64,000 bases of DNA. It comes from Streptomyces griseus subsp. griseus (lineage in GTDB: Bacteria > Actinomycetota > Actinomycetes > Streptomycetales > Streptomycetaceae). The stretch's first letter is position 1, and each line of letters begins with the position of its first letter. The DNA is taken from positions 99,296 to 163,295 of the forward strand of contig NZ_JOJE01000014.1 of NCBI RefSeq assembly GCF_000720255.1. Reading direction: 5' to 3'. The notes below the pieces were generated by a model. It was not told where the DNA came from and ran no database searches. It was given only the letters and a program-made list of their open reading frames with translations. The position numbers and the translations under genes were made by a program. Below, piece by piece: positions 17,404-25,900 of this stretch.

Positions 17404-18252
17404 GTGCCCCTCACCACCACCGGCGAGCTCGTCACCGGCGCCGCCGCGGCCCGCTCCGCCGTCGCCGCCTTCAATGTCGTCACCCTGGAACACGTCGAGG
17501 CCGTCATCACCGGAGCCGAGTCCGTGGCATCGCCCGTCGTGCTCCAAGTCAGCGAGAACGCGGTGAAGTTCCACCACGGACGCCTGCTGCCCCTTGCCCG
17601 CGCCGCCGTGGCCGCCGCCGAACAGGCCGGTGTCCCCGTCGCGTTGCACCTGGACCACGTACAGAGCGACGCCCTGCTGCACCAGGCCGCGGACGCCGGC
17701 TTCGGCTCCGTGATGTACGACGCCTCCCGTCTGCCGTACGCCGAGAACCTCGCCGCGACCCAGGCCGCCGCCGACTGGGCACACGGTCAAAATCTTTGGA
17801 TCGAGGCGGAGTTGGGAGAAGTCGGCGGGAAGGACGGCCGGCCGCCGCCCGACCCGCACGCCCCCGGGGCCCGTACCGACCCGGCGGCCGCCCGGGCCTT
17901 TGTCGCGGACTCGGGGGTCGACGCCCTCGCCGTGGCCGTCGGCAGCGTGCACGCCATGACGACCCGCACCGCCACCCTGGACCACGCCCTCCTCGAGCGT
18001 CTCTCCGCCGCGCTCGACGTCCCCCTCGTCCTGCATGGCTCCTCGGGCCTGCCGGACGCCGAGCTGTCCGCAGCCGTCGCCGGCGGCATCACCAAGGTCA
18101 ACATCGGCACCGCCCTCAACCTCGCCCTCACCGGCGCGGTGCGGGAGTTCCTGCACACGCATCCCGAGGCGGTCGATCCGCGCAAGTACCTCACAGCGGG
18201 GCGGGAGGAGATGGCACGCACGGTGGCGGGACTCATCCGGGCGCTGCGCTGA
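17404..18252 (+). CDS. class II ketose-bisphosphate aldolase (KbaY/GatY-like)
   Basis: The 282-residue protein keeps the class II zinc and catalytic motifs: ALHLDHVQSD (zinc His and catalytic Asp), IEAELGEVGG, AVAVGSVH, LVLHGSSGL and KVNIGTALN. Family members cleave tagatose- or fructose-1,6-bisphosphate to triose phosphates. AGGAAGGA lies 6 nt before the GTG. Next to the AgaS-like enzyme, tagatose-bisphosphate is the likelier substrate. The 6-phosphate kinase needed between these two steps is not encoded here. Confidence 0.88.
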   Translation: MPLTTTGELVTGAAAARSAVAAFNVVTLEHVEAVITGAESVASPVVLQVSENAVKFHHGRLLPLARAAVAAAEQAGVPVALHLDHVQSDALLHQAADAGFGSVMYDASRLPYAENLAATQAAADWAHGQNLWIEAELGEVGGKDGRPPPDPHAPGARTDPAAARAFVADSGVDALAVAVGSVHAMTTRTATLDHALLERLSAALDVPLVLHGSSGLPDAELSAAVAGGITKVNIGTALNLALTGAVREFLHTHPEAVDPRKYLTAGREEMARTVAGLIRALR

Positions 18253-18298
18253 ACACCGGAACGCGGCTGTCCGACCCGACCCCGCCGCGGGGCTCCGC

Positions 18299-19447
18299 TC
18301 ACCCCCGTTTGACGGCCTTGACCACCACGAACTTGGGGTCGCTCGCCACCAGATGGCTGTTGCCGAAGAGCTTGCGGAGCTTGACGTGGTAGCCGAGGTG
18401 CCGGTTGCCCACCACCCACAGCTCGCCGCCCGGCCGTAGCGCCCGCCGCGCCCCGGTGAACATCCGCCACGCCGTCGCGTCCGTCGTCGCCTGATGGGAA
18501 TGGAACGGGGGGTTGTTGAGCACCACGTCCACGCTCCCGGACGGCACCCCGTCGAGCCCGTCCCCGACCCGGAACTCGGCGTGCCCGGCAGCCCCGTTCG
18601 CCTTGTACGTCGCCTCCGCCGACGCCACGGCCTGGAACGACTCGTCGGTGAACAGCACCTCGGCCTCGGGGTTGGCGAGCGCCACCGCCGTCCCCACGAT
18701 GCCGTTGCCGCACCCCAGGTCCACCACCCGGCGCGGCCCGCGCGTCCCGGGCAGGTGCCGCAGGAAGAACCGGGTGCCGATGTCGAGGCGGTCGGCGCAG
18801 AACACGCCCGCGTGGTTGACGACGGTCCGCCCGGAGACGAGGCCGGCATCGCCCGGCAGTGCGTAGCTGTACGGCCAGGGGTTGGCGGTCCGCGTCAGCG
18901 CGGGGTCCGGCGTGCAGAAGATCAACCGGGCCTTCTTCTCGGCGAGCGAGGTGCGGGTGGGGCCGAGGACGCGCTCGAACAGCGTCAGCGTCGAGGTGTG
19001 GATCTCCTTCACCATGCCGGTGCCGACGACGACCGTGCCCGCGTGCACCGAGGGCGCCAGCCGCAGCAACTGGTCCTCGAGCAGCGCCAGACTCTTCGGC
19101 ACCCGTACCAGAAGGACGTCCACCCGCCCGGGCGGCGGGTCCTGGGTGGTGAGCAGCCGTACGGCACCGGCTTCGACGCCGTTGCGTACGAGGTTCGCCC
19201 GGGTCGCCTCCCGCGTGAGGAAGGAGTCGGTGATCTGCGTCGGGCGGTGCGCCGCGAGCGCCGTGACCAGCGCGCCCCAGCGGTCCCCGACGGCCACCAC
19301 CGTGCCGTGCAGCGGGACCTCCCGCTCCGCGAGATGCCTGAGGAGGTAGTCGTCGGAGGCGTCCCAGGCGCGCAGCCTGTCGCGCGGGTCCTCGGGGAAG
19401 CGGGTCAGCGCGACCTCGCCCCACGGCGTCGTCATACGGTCGTCCAT
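18299..19447 (-). CDS. RlmG/RsmC-type rRNA guanine methyltransferase
   Basis: The 382-residue protein has the twin-domain layout of RlmG. A degenerate N-terminal domain (residues 1-190) precedes an active C-terminal Rossmann domain with VVDLGCGNGIVGTAVAL (SAM motif I, near residue 235) and VVLNNPPFHSHQAT (motif IV NPPF, near residue 305). Enzymes of this family make N2-methylguanosine in 23S or 16S rRNA. Another ATG lies at 19435. It is divergent from alkB with only 64 nt between the starts. Confidence 0.85.
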   Translation of the reverse strand: MDDRMTTPWGEVALTRFPEDPRDRLRAWDASDDYLLRHLAEREVPLHGTVVAVGDRWGALVTALAAHRPTQITDSFLTREATRANLVRNGVEAGAVRLLTTQDPPPGRVDVLLVRVPKSLALLEDQLLRLAPSVHAGTVVVGTGMVKEIHTSTLTLFERVLGPTRTSLAEKKARLIFCTPDPALTRTANPWPYSYALPGDAGLVSGRTVVNHAGVFCADRLDIGTRFFLRHLPGTRGPRRVVDLGCGNGIVGTAVALANPEAEVLFTDESFQAVASAEATYKANGAAGHAEFRVGDGLDGVPSGSVDVVLNNPPFHSHQATTDATAWRMFTGARRALRPGGELWVVGNRHLGYHVKLRKLFGNSHLVASDPKFVVVKAVKRG

Positions 19448-19511
19448 CGTGCGTCAAGGCTAACCGAGCAGCAGCTCAGGGCCTGGTGGGCCGGTGAGGG
19501 AGGATGGGGCC

Positions 19512-20180
19512 ATGGACACCTTCGACCCCGAGCTGTTCCCCAGGCAGCGGGAGGAGGTCGCTCCGGGCGCGGTGCACGTACCGGACTGGCTGGACGCCGG
19601 GCGCCAGCGGGAGCTGCTGGCGGCCTGCCGTGCGTGGGCCCGCCCCCCGGCCGGCCTGCGCACGGTCCGCACACCCGGCGGCGGCACCATGACCGCCCGC
19701 CAGGTCTGCCTGGGCTGGCACTGGTACCCGTACGCCTACGCCCGTACGGTCGTCGACGGTGACCAAGCGCCGGTGAAACCCTTCCCGTACTGGCTCGGCG
19801 AGCTGGGCCGCCGCGCGGTCACCGACGCGCTCGGACCGGGGTCGGCCACGGCGGCGTACGACATCGCGCTGATGAACTTCTATGACGGCGACGCGCGCAT
19901 GGGCATGCACCGCGACAGCGAAGAGCAGTCCGAAGCCCCGGTGGTCTCACTGAGCCTCGGCGACACGTGCGTCTTCCGCTTCGGCAACACCCGGACCCGG
20001 TCCCGGCCCTACACGGACGTCGAGCTGCGCAGCGGTGACCTGTTCGTGTTCGGCGGTCCGTCGCGGCTCGCGTACCACGGGGTGCCACGGGTGCTCCCCG
20101 GCACCGCGCCGGTTTGGCTGGGCCTGACCGGACGCCTCAACATCACGCTGCGGGTGAGCGGCTTCCCCGACGCCCGCTGA
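19512..20180 (+). CDS. alkB: AlkB-type 2-oxoglutarate/Fe(II) dioxygenase
   Basis: The 222-residue protein has the full AlkB active site: iron ligands in MGMHRDSEEQ (HxD) and AYHGVPRV, and 2-oxoglutarate-binding arginines in TGRLNITLR. AlkB oxidatively removes methyl groups from 1-methyladenine and 3-methylcytosine in DNA or RNA. GGGAGGA about 8 nt upstream selects ATG 19512 over the GTG at 19494. A regulator of the ROK family follows 50 nt later. Confidence 0.92.
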   Translation: MDTFDPELFPRQREEVAPGAVHVPDWLDAGRQRELLAACRAWARPPAGLRTVRTPGGGTMTARQVCLGWHWYPYAYARTVVDGDQAPVKPFPYWLGELGRRAVTDALGPGSATAAYDIALMNFYDGDARMGMHRDSEEQSEAPVVSLSLGDTCVFRFGNTRTRSRPYTDVELRSGDLFVFGGPSRLAYHGVPRVLPGTAPVWLGLTGRLNITLRVSGFPDAR

Positions 20181-20214
20181 GGAACGGATCAGACGCCATC
20201 CCAGGAACGGATCA
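20180..20214 (+). repeat. direct repeat upstream of the ROK gene
   Basis: AGGAACGGATCA occurs at 20180-20191 and again at 20203-20214, a 23-bp period (about two helical turns). The first copy overlaps the alkB stop and the second precedes the ROK start by 16 nt. It could be an operator for autoregulation. Confidence 0.55.
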
Positions 20215-20230
20215 TGGGAGACTCCCCCTC

Positions 20231-21475
20231 ATGAGCGGCAAGGCGGACCCCCGGTCGACGGGGGAAGGGACCACCTCGAGGACGCGGTTGGACCGGGGGC
20301 GCGGTGTGCTCGGGCCCGCGCTGGCCCTCGTCCACACCGGTCGGGCGCCCACCCGTGCCGTGCTCACCGCGGAGCTCGGGGTGACCCGGGCGACGGCGGG
20401 CGCGGTCGCCGCGGAGCTGGAGGCGCTCGGGCTGATCCGGGTCGACGCGCGGCCCGGTGCCGCCGCCGGATCCCAGGGCCGGCCCTCGCACCGGCTCTCC
20501 CTCGCCGAGGACGGTCCCGTCGCGCTGGCCGCCCAGGTGCACGCCGATGGATTCCGGGCCGCGCTGGTCGGGCTCGGCGGCCGGATCGTCGCGACGGCGC
20601 CCGGCTGCGAGACCGTCGACGCGGACCCGGCGAAGGTGCTCGGTTCCGTCGTCGACGCGGGCGCCGAACTGCTGCGGGAGACAGGGCGCCGTTGCGTGGG
20701 CGCCGGGCTGGCCGTGCCCTCCGCCGTCGCCGAACCGGAGGGCCTGGCGCTCAACCCCCTGCATCTGGCCTGGCCGGCCGGGGCAGCGGTGCGGGACACC
20801 TTCGCCGAGCGGGTCCGCGCGGCGGGCATCACCGGCCCCGCCTTCGCTGCGAACGACGTCAACCTCGCCGCGCTCGCCGAACACCGCCACGGTGCCGGAC
20901 GTGGGGCCCGGGACCTGCTGTGCGTGGCCACCGGACACCGCGGGGTCGGCGGTGCGCTGGTGCTCGACGGGCGTCTGCACACCGGCAGTTCGGGTCTCGC
21001 CCTCGAAGTCGGTCACCTCACCGTCAACCCCGAGGGCCGCCCCTGCCACTGCGGCAGCCGTGGCTGCCTCGACGTCGAGGCCGACCCGCTCGCCCTGCTG
21101 ACGACGGCGGGACGGGCGCCGGGACCCGAGGTGTCCCTGCTCCAGCAGGGCATGGACCTGCTCCGCCACGAGTACGACGACCCCGCCGTCCGCACCGCCG
21201 CCGAGACGCTGATCGACCGACTGGGCCTGGGCCTCGCGGGCCTGGTGAACATCCTCAACCCCGACCGCATCATCCTCGGCGGCCTGCACCGTACCCTCCT
21301 TGACACCGACCCCGAGCGCCTGCGCGCGGTCGTCGCCGACCGCAGCCTGTGGGGTCAGAGCGGCGGCGTCCCCATCCTCGCCTGCACCCTCGACCACAAC
21401 AGCCTCGTGGGTGCGGCGGAACTGGCCTGGCAGCCAGTACTGGACGATCCGCTCACCGCCCTGACCGGGAGCTGA
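20231..21475 (+). CDS. ROK-family transcriptional regulator
   Basis: The 414-residue protein has an N-terminal winged helix (RAPTRAVLTAELGVTRATAG) and a ROK sugar-kinase-like domain with the zinc motif CHCGSRGC near residue 280. In ROK repressors this zinc site holds the DNA-binding and sugar-binding parts together. The kinase ATP motif is weak, consistent with a regulator. GGGAG precedes the ATG by 10 nt. It may share a transcript with alkB, although nothing links their functions. Confidence 0.88.
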   Translation: MSGKADPRSTGEGTTSRTRLDRGRGVLGPALALVHTGRAPTRAVLTAELGVTRATAGAVAAELEALGLIRVDARPGAAAGSQGRPSHRLSLAEDGPVALAAQVHADGFRAALVGLGGRIVATAPGCETVDADPAKVLGSVVDAGAELLRETGRRCVGAGLAVPSAVAEPEGLALNPLHLAWPAGAAVRDTFAERVRAAGITGPAFAANDVNLAALAEHRHGAGRGARDLLCVATGHRGVGGALVLDGRLHTGSSGLALEVGHLTVNPEGRPCHCGSRGCLDVEADPLALLTTAGRAPGPEVSLLQQGMDLLRHEYDDPAVRTAAETLIDRLGLGLAGLVNILNPDRIILGGLHRTLLDTDPERLRAVVADRSLWGQSGGVPILACTLDHNSLVGAAELAWQPVLDDPLTALTGS

Positions 21476-21485
21476 GAACCGCTTT

Positions 21486-22253
21486 CTACAGCGCCGCCCC
21501 GCCGTCGATCACCAAGTCGGCGCCCACGACGGAGGCGGCCGCGTCCGACGCCAGATACAGCACGGCCTCCGCCACCTCCTCCGTCGACGAGACCCTGCCC
21601 AGCGGCGACTGCTCCTTCATCCGGGCGGCGCGGTCCGCCGCCGACTCGCCCGGACGCAACGACATCGCGGTGTCGGACGGGCCGGGGCTGACGGCGTTGA
21701 TCCGGACACCGTCCGCGATGTGGTCGAGCGCCACCCCGTGGGTGAGTGAGCTGACGGCGGCCTTGGTCGCGGCGTAGGCGGCGGTGCCGCGCGCCTGCCG
21801 GTGGGGGCCCAGGTTGGACGAGACGTTGACGATGGCGCCGCCGCCCGGCTGCGTGCGCATCTGCCGCACCTGGGCCCGCAGGGCGAGGAAGACGCCGGTG
21901 ACGTTGGTGTCGACCAGGTCCCGCCACTCCTCGTCCGTGAGCTCCGCGAAGGCCCGGCCGCCGCGGAAGACGCCCGCGTTGTTGACCGCCACGTCCAGGG
22001 AGCCGAACTCGTCGACGATCGCCCTGACGAGCGCGTCCACGTCGGCGGCGCGTGCCACGTCGGCCACCCGGGCCACGGCGGTGCCGCCGGCCTCCTCGAC
22101 GAGAGCCACGGTCTCCTCCAGCGACTCCCGGGACCGCCCCGCGACGACGACTCGGGCCCCCTCCGCGGCCAACGCGAGGGCGATGGCCCGTCCGATCCCG
22201 GAGCCGCCGCCGGTGACGAGGGCGGAGCGGCCGGGGAAGCGGTGCAGTAACAT
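21486..22253 (-). CDS. SDR-family oxidoreductase
   Basis: The 255-residue protein is a classical short-chain dehydrogenase: TGGGSGIGRAIAL nucleotide-binding motif, NNAG, catalytic Ser in VNVSSNLG, and YAATKAA with the active-site Tyr and Lys. ARG-type residues after the second strand (VAGRSRESL) suggest NADPH preference. GGAAGGGA precedes the ATG. It follows the TetR gene by 19 nt on the same strand, so the two form a regulator-enzyme operon. The substrate is unknown. Confidence 0.9.
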   Translation of the reverse strand: MLLHRFPGRSALVTGGGSGIGRAIALALAAEGARVVVAGRSRESLEETVALVEEAGGTAVARVADVARAADVDALVRAIVDEFGSLDVAVNNAGVFRGGRAFAELTDEEWRDLVDTNVTGVFLALRAQVRQMRTQPGGGAIVNVSSNLGPHRQARGTAAYAATKAAVSSLTHGVALDHIADGVRINAVSPGPSDTAMSLRPGESAADRAARMKEQSPLGRVSSTEEVAEAVLYLASDAAASVVGADLVIDGGAAL

Positions 22254-22272
22254 AGGTTCCCTTCCAGAACGG

Positions 22273-22857
22273 TCAGTTCAATATTTCCAGGGCCTGCTCA
22301 GCCGCGTCCCGCACGCGCGCGGGATCCGACGACGCCTTGCCGACCACACGGAGCCCCTGCATCAGCACCAGCAGCATGCGTGCCAGGGCACGGGGATCCC
22401 GCTCGCCCGGCAACTCGCCCTGTGCCTGCGCCCGTACGAGCGACGAGTGCAGGAGCGTCTCCACGTGTTCCCAGGTCAGCTCCACCCGGCGGGCCGCCGC
22501 CGGGTCGTGCGGGGCCAGCTCGGCCGCCGTGTTGGTGACGAAGCAGCCGTTGGCGCGGTCCTCCTCGTCCGCCGCCTCCGCGGCGAACCGCCGCACCAGC
22601 GCGCGTACGGCGGGCAGTGCGGGTCCCGGCTGGGACAGGTCCCGTACGAGTTGCGGGCTCTGCTGTTCCCCGTAGCGGTCCAGCGCCTTGAGGTACAGGT
22701 CGTGCTTGTTGCCGTAGGTGGCGTAGATGCTGGCGCGCCCGATGCCCAGGTGTGCCACGAGGTCCGCCATCGACGTCGCTTCGTAGCCCTGTCGCCAGAA
22801 CAGCTCCAGCGCCGACTGCAACACGGCGTCGGGGTCGAACTCCTTGTTCCTGGCCAT
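22273..22857 (-). CDS. TetR/AcrR-family regulator
   Basis: The 194-residue protein has an N-terminal TetR helix-turn-helix (YEATSMADLVAHLGIGRASIYATYGNK spans residues 25-51) and a C-terminal ligand domain with a cysteine in RANGCFVTNTAAEL. It should repress its own promoter and thereby the SDR gene behind it. The start codon lies 6 nt after a -10 hexamer with no ribosome binding site, so the transcript looks leaderless. Confidence 0.9.
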   Translation of the reverse strand: MARNKEFDPDAVLQSALELFWRQGYEATSMADLVAHLGIGRASIYATYGNKHDLYLKALDRYGEQQSPQLVRDLSQPGPALPAVRALVRRFAAEAADEEDRANGCFVTNTAAELAPHDPAAARRVELTWEHVETLLHSSLVRAQAQGELPGERDPRALARMLLVLMQGLRVVGKASSDPARVRDAAEQALEILN

Positions 22858-22863
22858 GCCGAG

Positions 22864-22893
22864 ACGCTAGATCAATCGAGAATGATCGGTCAA
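22864..22893 (-). promoter_or_regulatory. promoter with operator in its spacer (TetR/SDR operon)
   Basis: Read on the minus strand, TTGACC (22893-22888) and TAGCGT (22869-22864) are 18 nt apart. That spacer, 22870-22887, begins with GATCA and ends with TGATC on the plus strand, an inverted repeat that fills the gap exactly. The -10 ends 6 nt before the ATG at 22857. Confidence 0.7.
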
Positions 22894-23033
22894 GTAAAGG
22901 AGCTTCTACTGCCGCGCAGGCCCAGGAACGCCCCGATCCCCTGCCCAACGGACACCGGGCACGGCTCGACGGACTGGTTCGCGCCGGTTCGGGGCAGGCG
23001 AGCGAGACGCACGCACGGATCAGGAGGAGCCCC

Positions 23034-23453
23034 ATGTCGAAGCCGCCCCTGCCCCCCGAGGCCGAGGCTCTGCTGCGCCGCCCCAACCCCGGCGTCATGG
23101 CCACCCTGCGCTCGGACGGCACGCCCGTCTCCACGCCCACCTGGTACGTGTGGGCGGACGGCCGCGCGCTGATCAGCCTGGACGAGGGCCGGGTGCGCCT
23201 GAGGCACCTGCGCCGCGATCCGCGCGTGACCCTCACGGTCCTCGACGCGGACGACTGGTACACGCACGTCACCCTCATCGGCCGGGTCGTCGACATGTAC
23301 GAGGACGAGGGCCTGGTCGACATCGACCGCATCGCCACGCACTACACCCGCAAGCCGTACCCCGAGCGGTCCCGCGCCCGGGTCAGCGTCTGGGTCGAGG
23401 TGGATCGCTGGCACGGTTGGGGCGAGTTGAAGGACAGCGACCAGTCCGGGTGA
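23034..23453 (+). CDS. PPOX-class F420-dependent oxidoreductase
   Basis: The 139-residue protein is a small split-barrel flavin/F420 protein: GVMATLRSDGTPVSTPTWYV at the N-terminus, LRHLRRDPRVTLTVLD in the middle, and a C-terminal VWVEVDRWHGWG. Actinobacterial members mostly bind F420 rather than FMN, which is inferred here. They reduce or oxidise diverse small molecules. AGGAGGAG lies 4 nt before the ATG. It is a single-gene unit. Confidence 0.85.
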   Translation: MSKPPLPPEAEALLRRPNPGVMATLRSDGTPVSTPTWYVWADGRALISLDEGRVRLRHLRRDPRVTLTVLDADDWYTHVTLIGRVVDMYEDEGLVDIDRIATHYTRKPYPERSRARVSVWVEVDRWHGWGELKDSDQSG

Positions 23454-23474
23454 CCGGTACCGTCGCCGCCCCCG

Positions 23475-23660
23475 TCACGCCCCGACCGCGCGCCGGGGCC
23501 TGGCCACCAGCTCGCCGCCGCAGTTGGGGCAGACACCCCGCAAGGCCGCGCCGCACGGCACGCAGAAGGTGCACTCGTAGGAGCAGATGAGGGCCGCCGC
23601 GTCGTGCGGCAGGGCCGCCGTCGTACAGCTCTCGCACGTGTCGCGCATGTCCAGTGCCAT
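23475..23660 (-). CDS. DUF1272 zinc-ribbon protein
   Basis: The 61-residue protein has four cysteine pairs in the DUF1272 pattern: DTCESC, CSYECTFCVPC and CPNCGGEL. It probably folds around zinc; no function is known. ATG 23660 is preferred because the family begins MALDMRD; an in-frame GTG/ATG extension to 23699 adds unrelated residues. It lies between two transcription units and converges with the F420 enzyme. Confidence 0.8.
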   Translation of the reverse strand: MALDMRDTCESCTTAALPHDAAALICSYECTFCVPCGAALRGVCPNCGGELVARPRRAVGA

Positions 23661-23774
23661 CGTTCCCCAGCCCTTGCTCCCCGGCCCGACGCCACCCATC
23701 CTGCGCGTGCCCGGAGAGGGCGACAGCGCTCCCGCGGGACAGGGAACGACACGATCGGGCCACCCCGGCCCGCG

Positions 23775-24686
23775 TCAGCCCCACTCCACGGCGAACGCCC
23801 GGCCGGGGTTCTCCGTCAGGATGCGCGCCACCAGTTCCTCACCCACGGCGAGCGCCAGCCGGGGCGCGACCCGGCGCAGCAGGTACGGCATTCCCGGACC
23901 GCCGTTGACGGAGCGGCCCGCGTCGGTCGTGGTGTCGCCGCCGAGCAACAGTCGGTCGCCGAAACCGGCCTCGGCCAGGGCCCGTACGGCGTCCGGCATC
24001 CGCCAGTCGGTGGCGTGGTGGGCGCGGGACGGCCCGTCGAAGGCGAGGTAGCAGCCCGCTTCGGCGGCCTGCCGATGCCCGGCGAAGTCGGGGGAGCGGT
24101 TGAGGTGTCCGAGGATCACCCGGTGCGGTGGCACGGCCAACTCCCCGCACAGCAGGTCGAGTACGTCGAGGGCGCCGGTGCCGTGCTCCAGATGGACGCT
24201 GACGGGCGCCCCCGTCGCACGGTGGGCCTCGGCCGCCGCGGTCATCGTCCAGCGGGCGTGCGCGTCGAGGGCGTGGAAGCCGCCCGCGACCTTGATCAGC
24301 CCCGCGCGGACCCCCGACGTGCCGATTCCCTCGGTCAGTTCGGCGACGAAGACCTCGGCGAGCCTCCCGCGCAGTTCATCGATCACCGCGTCGGCGTACT
24401 GGGCGCGCTGGTGCAGCCCGGTCGCTGCCACCACGTGGACCCCGCTCTCCCGGGACAGCGCCGGCAGATCGGCGGCGCGCCGCCCCATCCCGTACGGGGT
24501 CCACTGCACCACGCTGCCCCCGCCCCGCGCGCGGAACGCGGCCAGTTCGGCCCGCGCCGCGGACACCTTGTGCAGCTCCTGCCCGGGCAGCGCGGGACTG
24601 CTCAGGAACAGGTGGTCATGGGCGTCACACACCCCCAGTCGCTCGGGAGGCACGTCCCCGAGCACCGTACGGACCGCGTTCACCAC
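23775..24686 (-). CDS. phosphotriesterase-family amidohydrolase
   Basis: The 303-residue TIM-barrel protein keeps the binuclear metal ligands of the family: CDAHDHLF (His23, His25), the bridging lysine in GLIKVAGG, histidines in SVHLEHGTG and ILGHLNRSPD, and Asp in LLLGGDTT. Natural substrates of this family are often lactones. The start overlaps the end of the DUF4865 gene, so the two are translationally coupled. Confidence 0.88.
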   Translation of the reverse strand: MVNAVRTVLGDVPPERLGVCDAHDHLFLSSPALPGQELHKVSAARAELAAFRARGGGSVVQWTPYGMGRRAADLPALSRESGVHVVAATGLHQRAQYADAVIDELRGRLAEVFVAELTEGIGTSGVRAGLIKVAGGFHALDAHARWTMTAAAEAHRATGAPVSVHLEHGTGALDVLDLLCGELAVPPHRVILGHLNRSPDFAGHRQAAEAGCYLAFDGPSRAHHATDWRMPDAVRALAEAGFGDRLLLGGDTTTDAGRSVNGGPGMPYLLRRVAPRLALAVGEELVARILTENPGRAFAVEWG

Positions 24687-25264
24687 TGCCGCCCCCGCGG
24701 CAGCCGGTCGAGGCCCGGCGCCGACAGGTGCAGGACGTGGAAGACCTCACCGTCGGTCTTCGGGCTGTCGTGCTCCCAGAGCGAGAAGTGGACGAGCTCC
24801 CACCGGTCACTGTCCACGGCCGCCGCCGCGAGCACGGCACCGTCCTCCCGCGCCACCCGCCTGGCCTCGTCCACCGCGTCCGCCATGACCTCCGACAGCG
24901 TCACCCCGTCCGGTACCCGCTCCCGTCGCCGTACCGCGAACCGCGCGGGCGAACCCGCGGCCCCGCCCTCCTCGTACGCCAGTCCCGTCCACTGCCGCAC
25001 CGCCGGGCGCCCGAAGTCGTCGCTGAGCCCCTGGAAGGGGCCTCCCCACAGGAAGGCGTTCATGCCCTCGACGGAGTTCCACAGGTAGAACGGCGCGTAC
25101 TGGTTGACGGGCGACCCGCGCATCCCTCGCTCACGCATCAGATACGCCTTGAGCGCCAGCCCCTCCCAGTCGTCGAGCAGGTGCCCGACGCGAGCCACGC
25201 GCGCGCGGATGACCCCCATGTCGTAATCGGCGGGGAGTGTGAGCTCGTACTGCATGGCGTGCAA
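24680..25264 (-). CDS. DUF4865 family protein
   Basis: The roughly 194-residue protein fits the DUF4865 family (MQYELTLPADYDMGVIRARV, LKAYLMRERGMRGSPVNQYA, PFYLWNSVEGMNAFLWGG), which resembles antibiotic-biosynthesis monooxygenase-like folds. No function is established. A TTG at 25264 has a perfect AGGAGG 6 nt upstream, while the in-frame ATG at 25255 lies 15 nt away, so the TTG is probably the real start. It is the first gene of a pair with the phosphotriesterase-like enzyme. Confidence 0.78.
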   Translation of the reverse strand: MHAMQYELTLPADYDMGVIRARVARVGHLLDDWEGLALKAYLMRERGMRGSPVNQYAPFYLWNSVEGMNAFLWGGPFQGLSDDFGRPAVRQWTGLAYEEGGAAGSPARFAVRRRERVPDGVTLSEVMADAVDEARRVAREDGAVLAAAAVDSDRWELVHFSLWEHDSPKTDGEVFHVLHLSAPGLDRLPRGRQW

Positions 25265-25294
25265 CGGATGCCTCCTCGGCTGCGATGTGGGTCG

Positions 25295-25894
25295 TCACGG
25301 GGCGGACGGGGCGATCGGCCCGGCCGGGGCGACCGGCGTCGTCGGGGTGAGCAGGCTGAGCAGTCCGCGGATGCCGGTCTCGAAGAGGGCCGGCGAACCG
25401 GCCGCGCGAGCCAGGACGTAACCGCCCTGAATGGTGGCGAGGATCGTCGCGGCGATCTCCTCGCCGTCGAGCTCCGGGGCGAACTCGCCCTGCTCCTTGC
25501 CCTCCTCCACGAGCCCGGCGAGCCGCTCGCGGATCCAGTCGAGCGTCTCGTCGACGGGAGCGCGCAGCTCGTCGCTGGCGACGACGTCCGGATCCATCGT
25601 CAGCCGCCCGACGGGGCAGCCGCGCAACACGTCCCGCTCGCGCAGGAGATAGGCCCGGACCCGCTCGGCCGGAGTCCCCGGCCCGTCGAGCAGCCGACCC
25701 ACCCGGGTCCGCATCTCCTCGGCCGTGCGCGTGATCGCGGCCAGGGCGAGGTCGGGCTTGCCCTTGAAGTGGTGGTACATGCTGCCCTGGCCCGCACCCG
25801 CGCGCTCCAGGATCGCCTTGGGGCTGGTGCCCACGTAACCGCGCTCCCAGAGCAGCTCACGAGTGGACTCGATCAGTCGGTCCGAAGTGCTCAT
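25295..25894 (-). CDS. TetR-family regulator
   Basis: The 199-residue protein has a TetR helix-turn-helix (LLWERGYVGTSPKAILERAG then SMYHHFKGK) and a C-terminal effector domain ending in a Pro/Ala tail. A 20-bp palindrome covers its promoter. The ATG lies 6 nt after a TACAGT hexamer, suggesting a leaderless message. It is followed 30 nt later by the DUF4865/phosphotriesterase pair on the same strand and is divergent from the SHOCT gene; either may be the target. Confidence 0.88.
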   Translation of the reverse strand: MSTSDRLIESTRELLWERGYVGTSPKAILERAGAGQGSMYHHFKGKPDLALAAITRTAEEMRTRVGRLLDGPGTPAERVRAYLLRERDVLRGCPVGRLTMDPDVVASDELRAPVDETLDWIRERLAGLVEEGKEQGEFAPELDGEEIAATILATIQGGYVLARAAGSPALFETGIRGLLSLLTPTTPVAPAGPIAPSAP

Positions 25895-25900
25895 GCGAGC

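Noticed and set aside
12070..18252. Secondary-metabolite or levan biosynthetic gene cluster
   Set aside because: Levansucrase, GH15 and aldolase genes are in separate transcription units with different regulators; no synthase or assembly-line gene is present.
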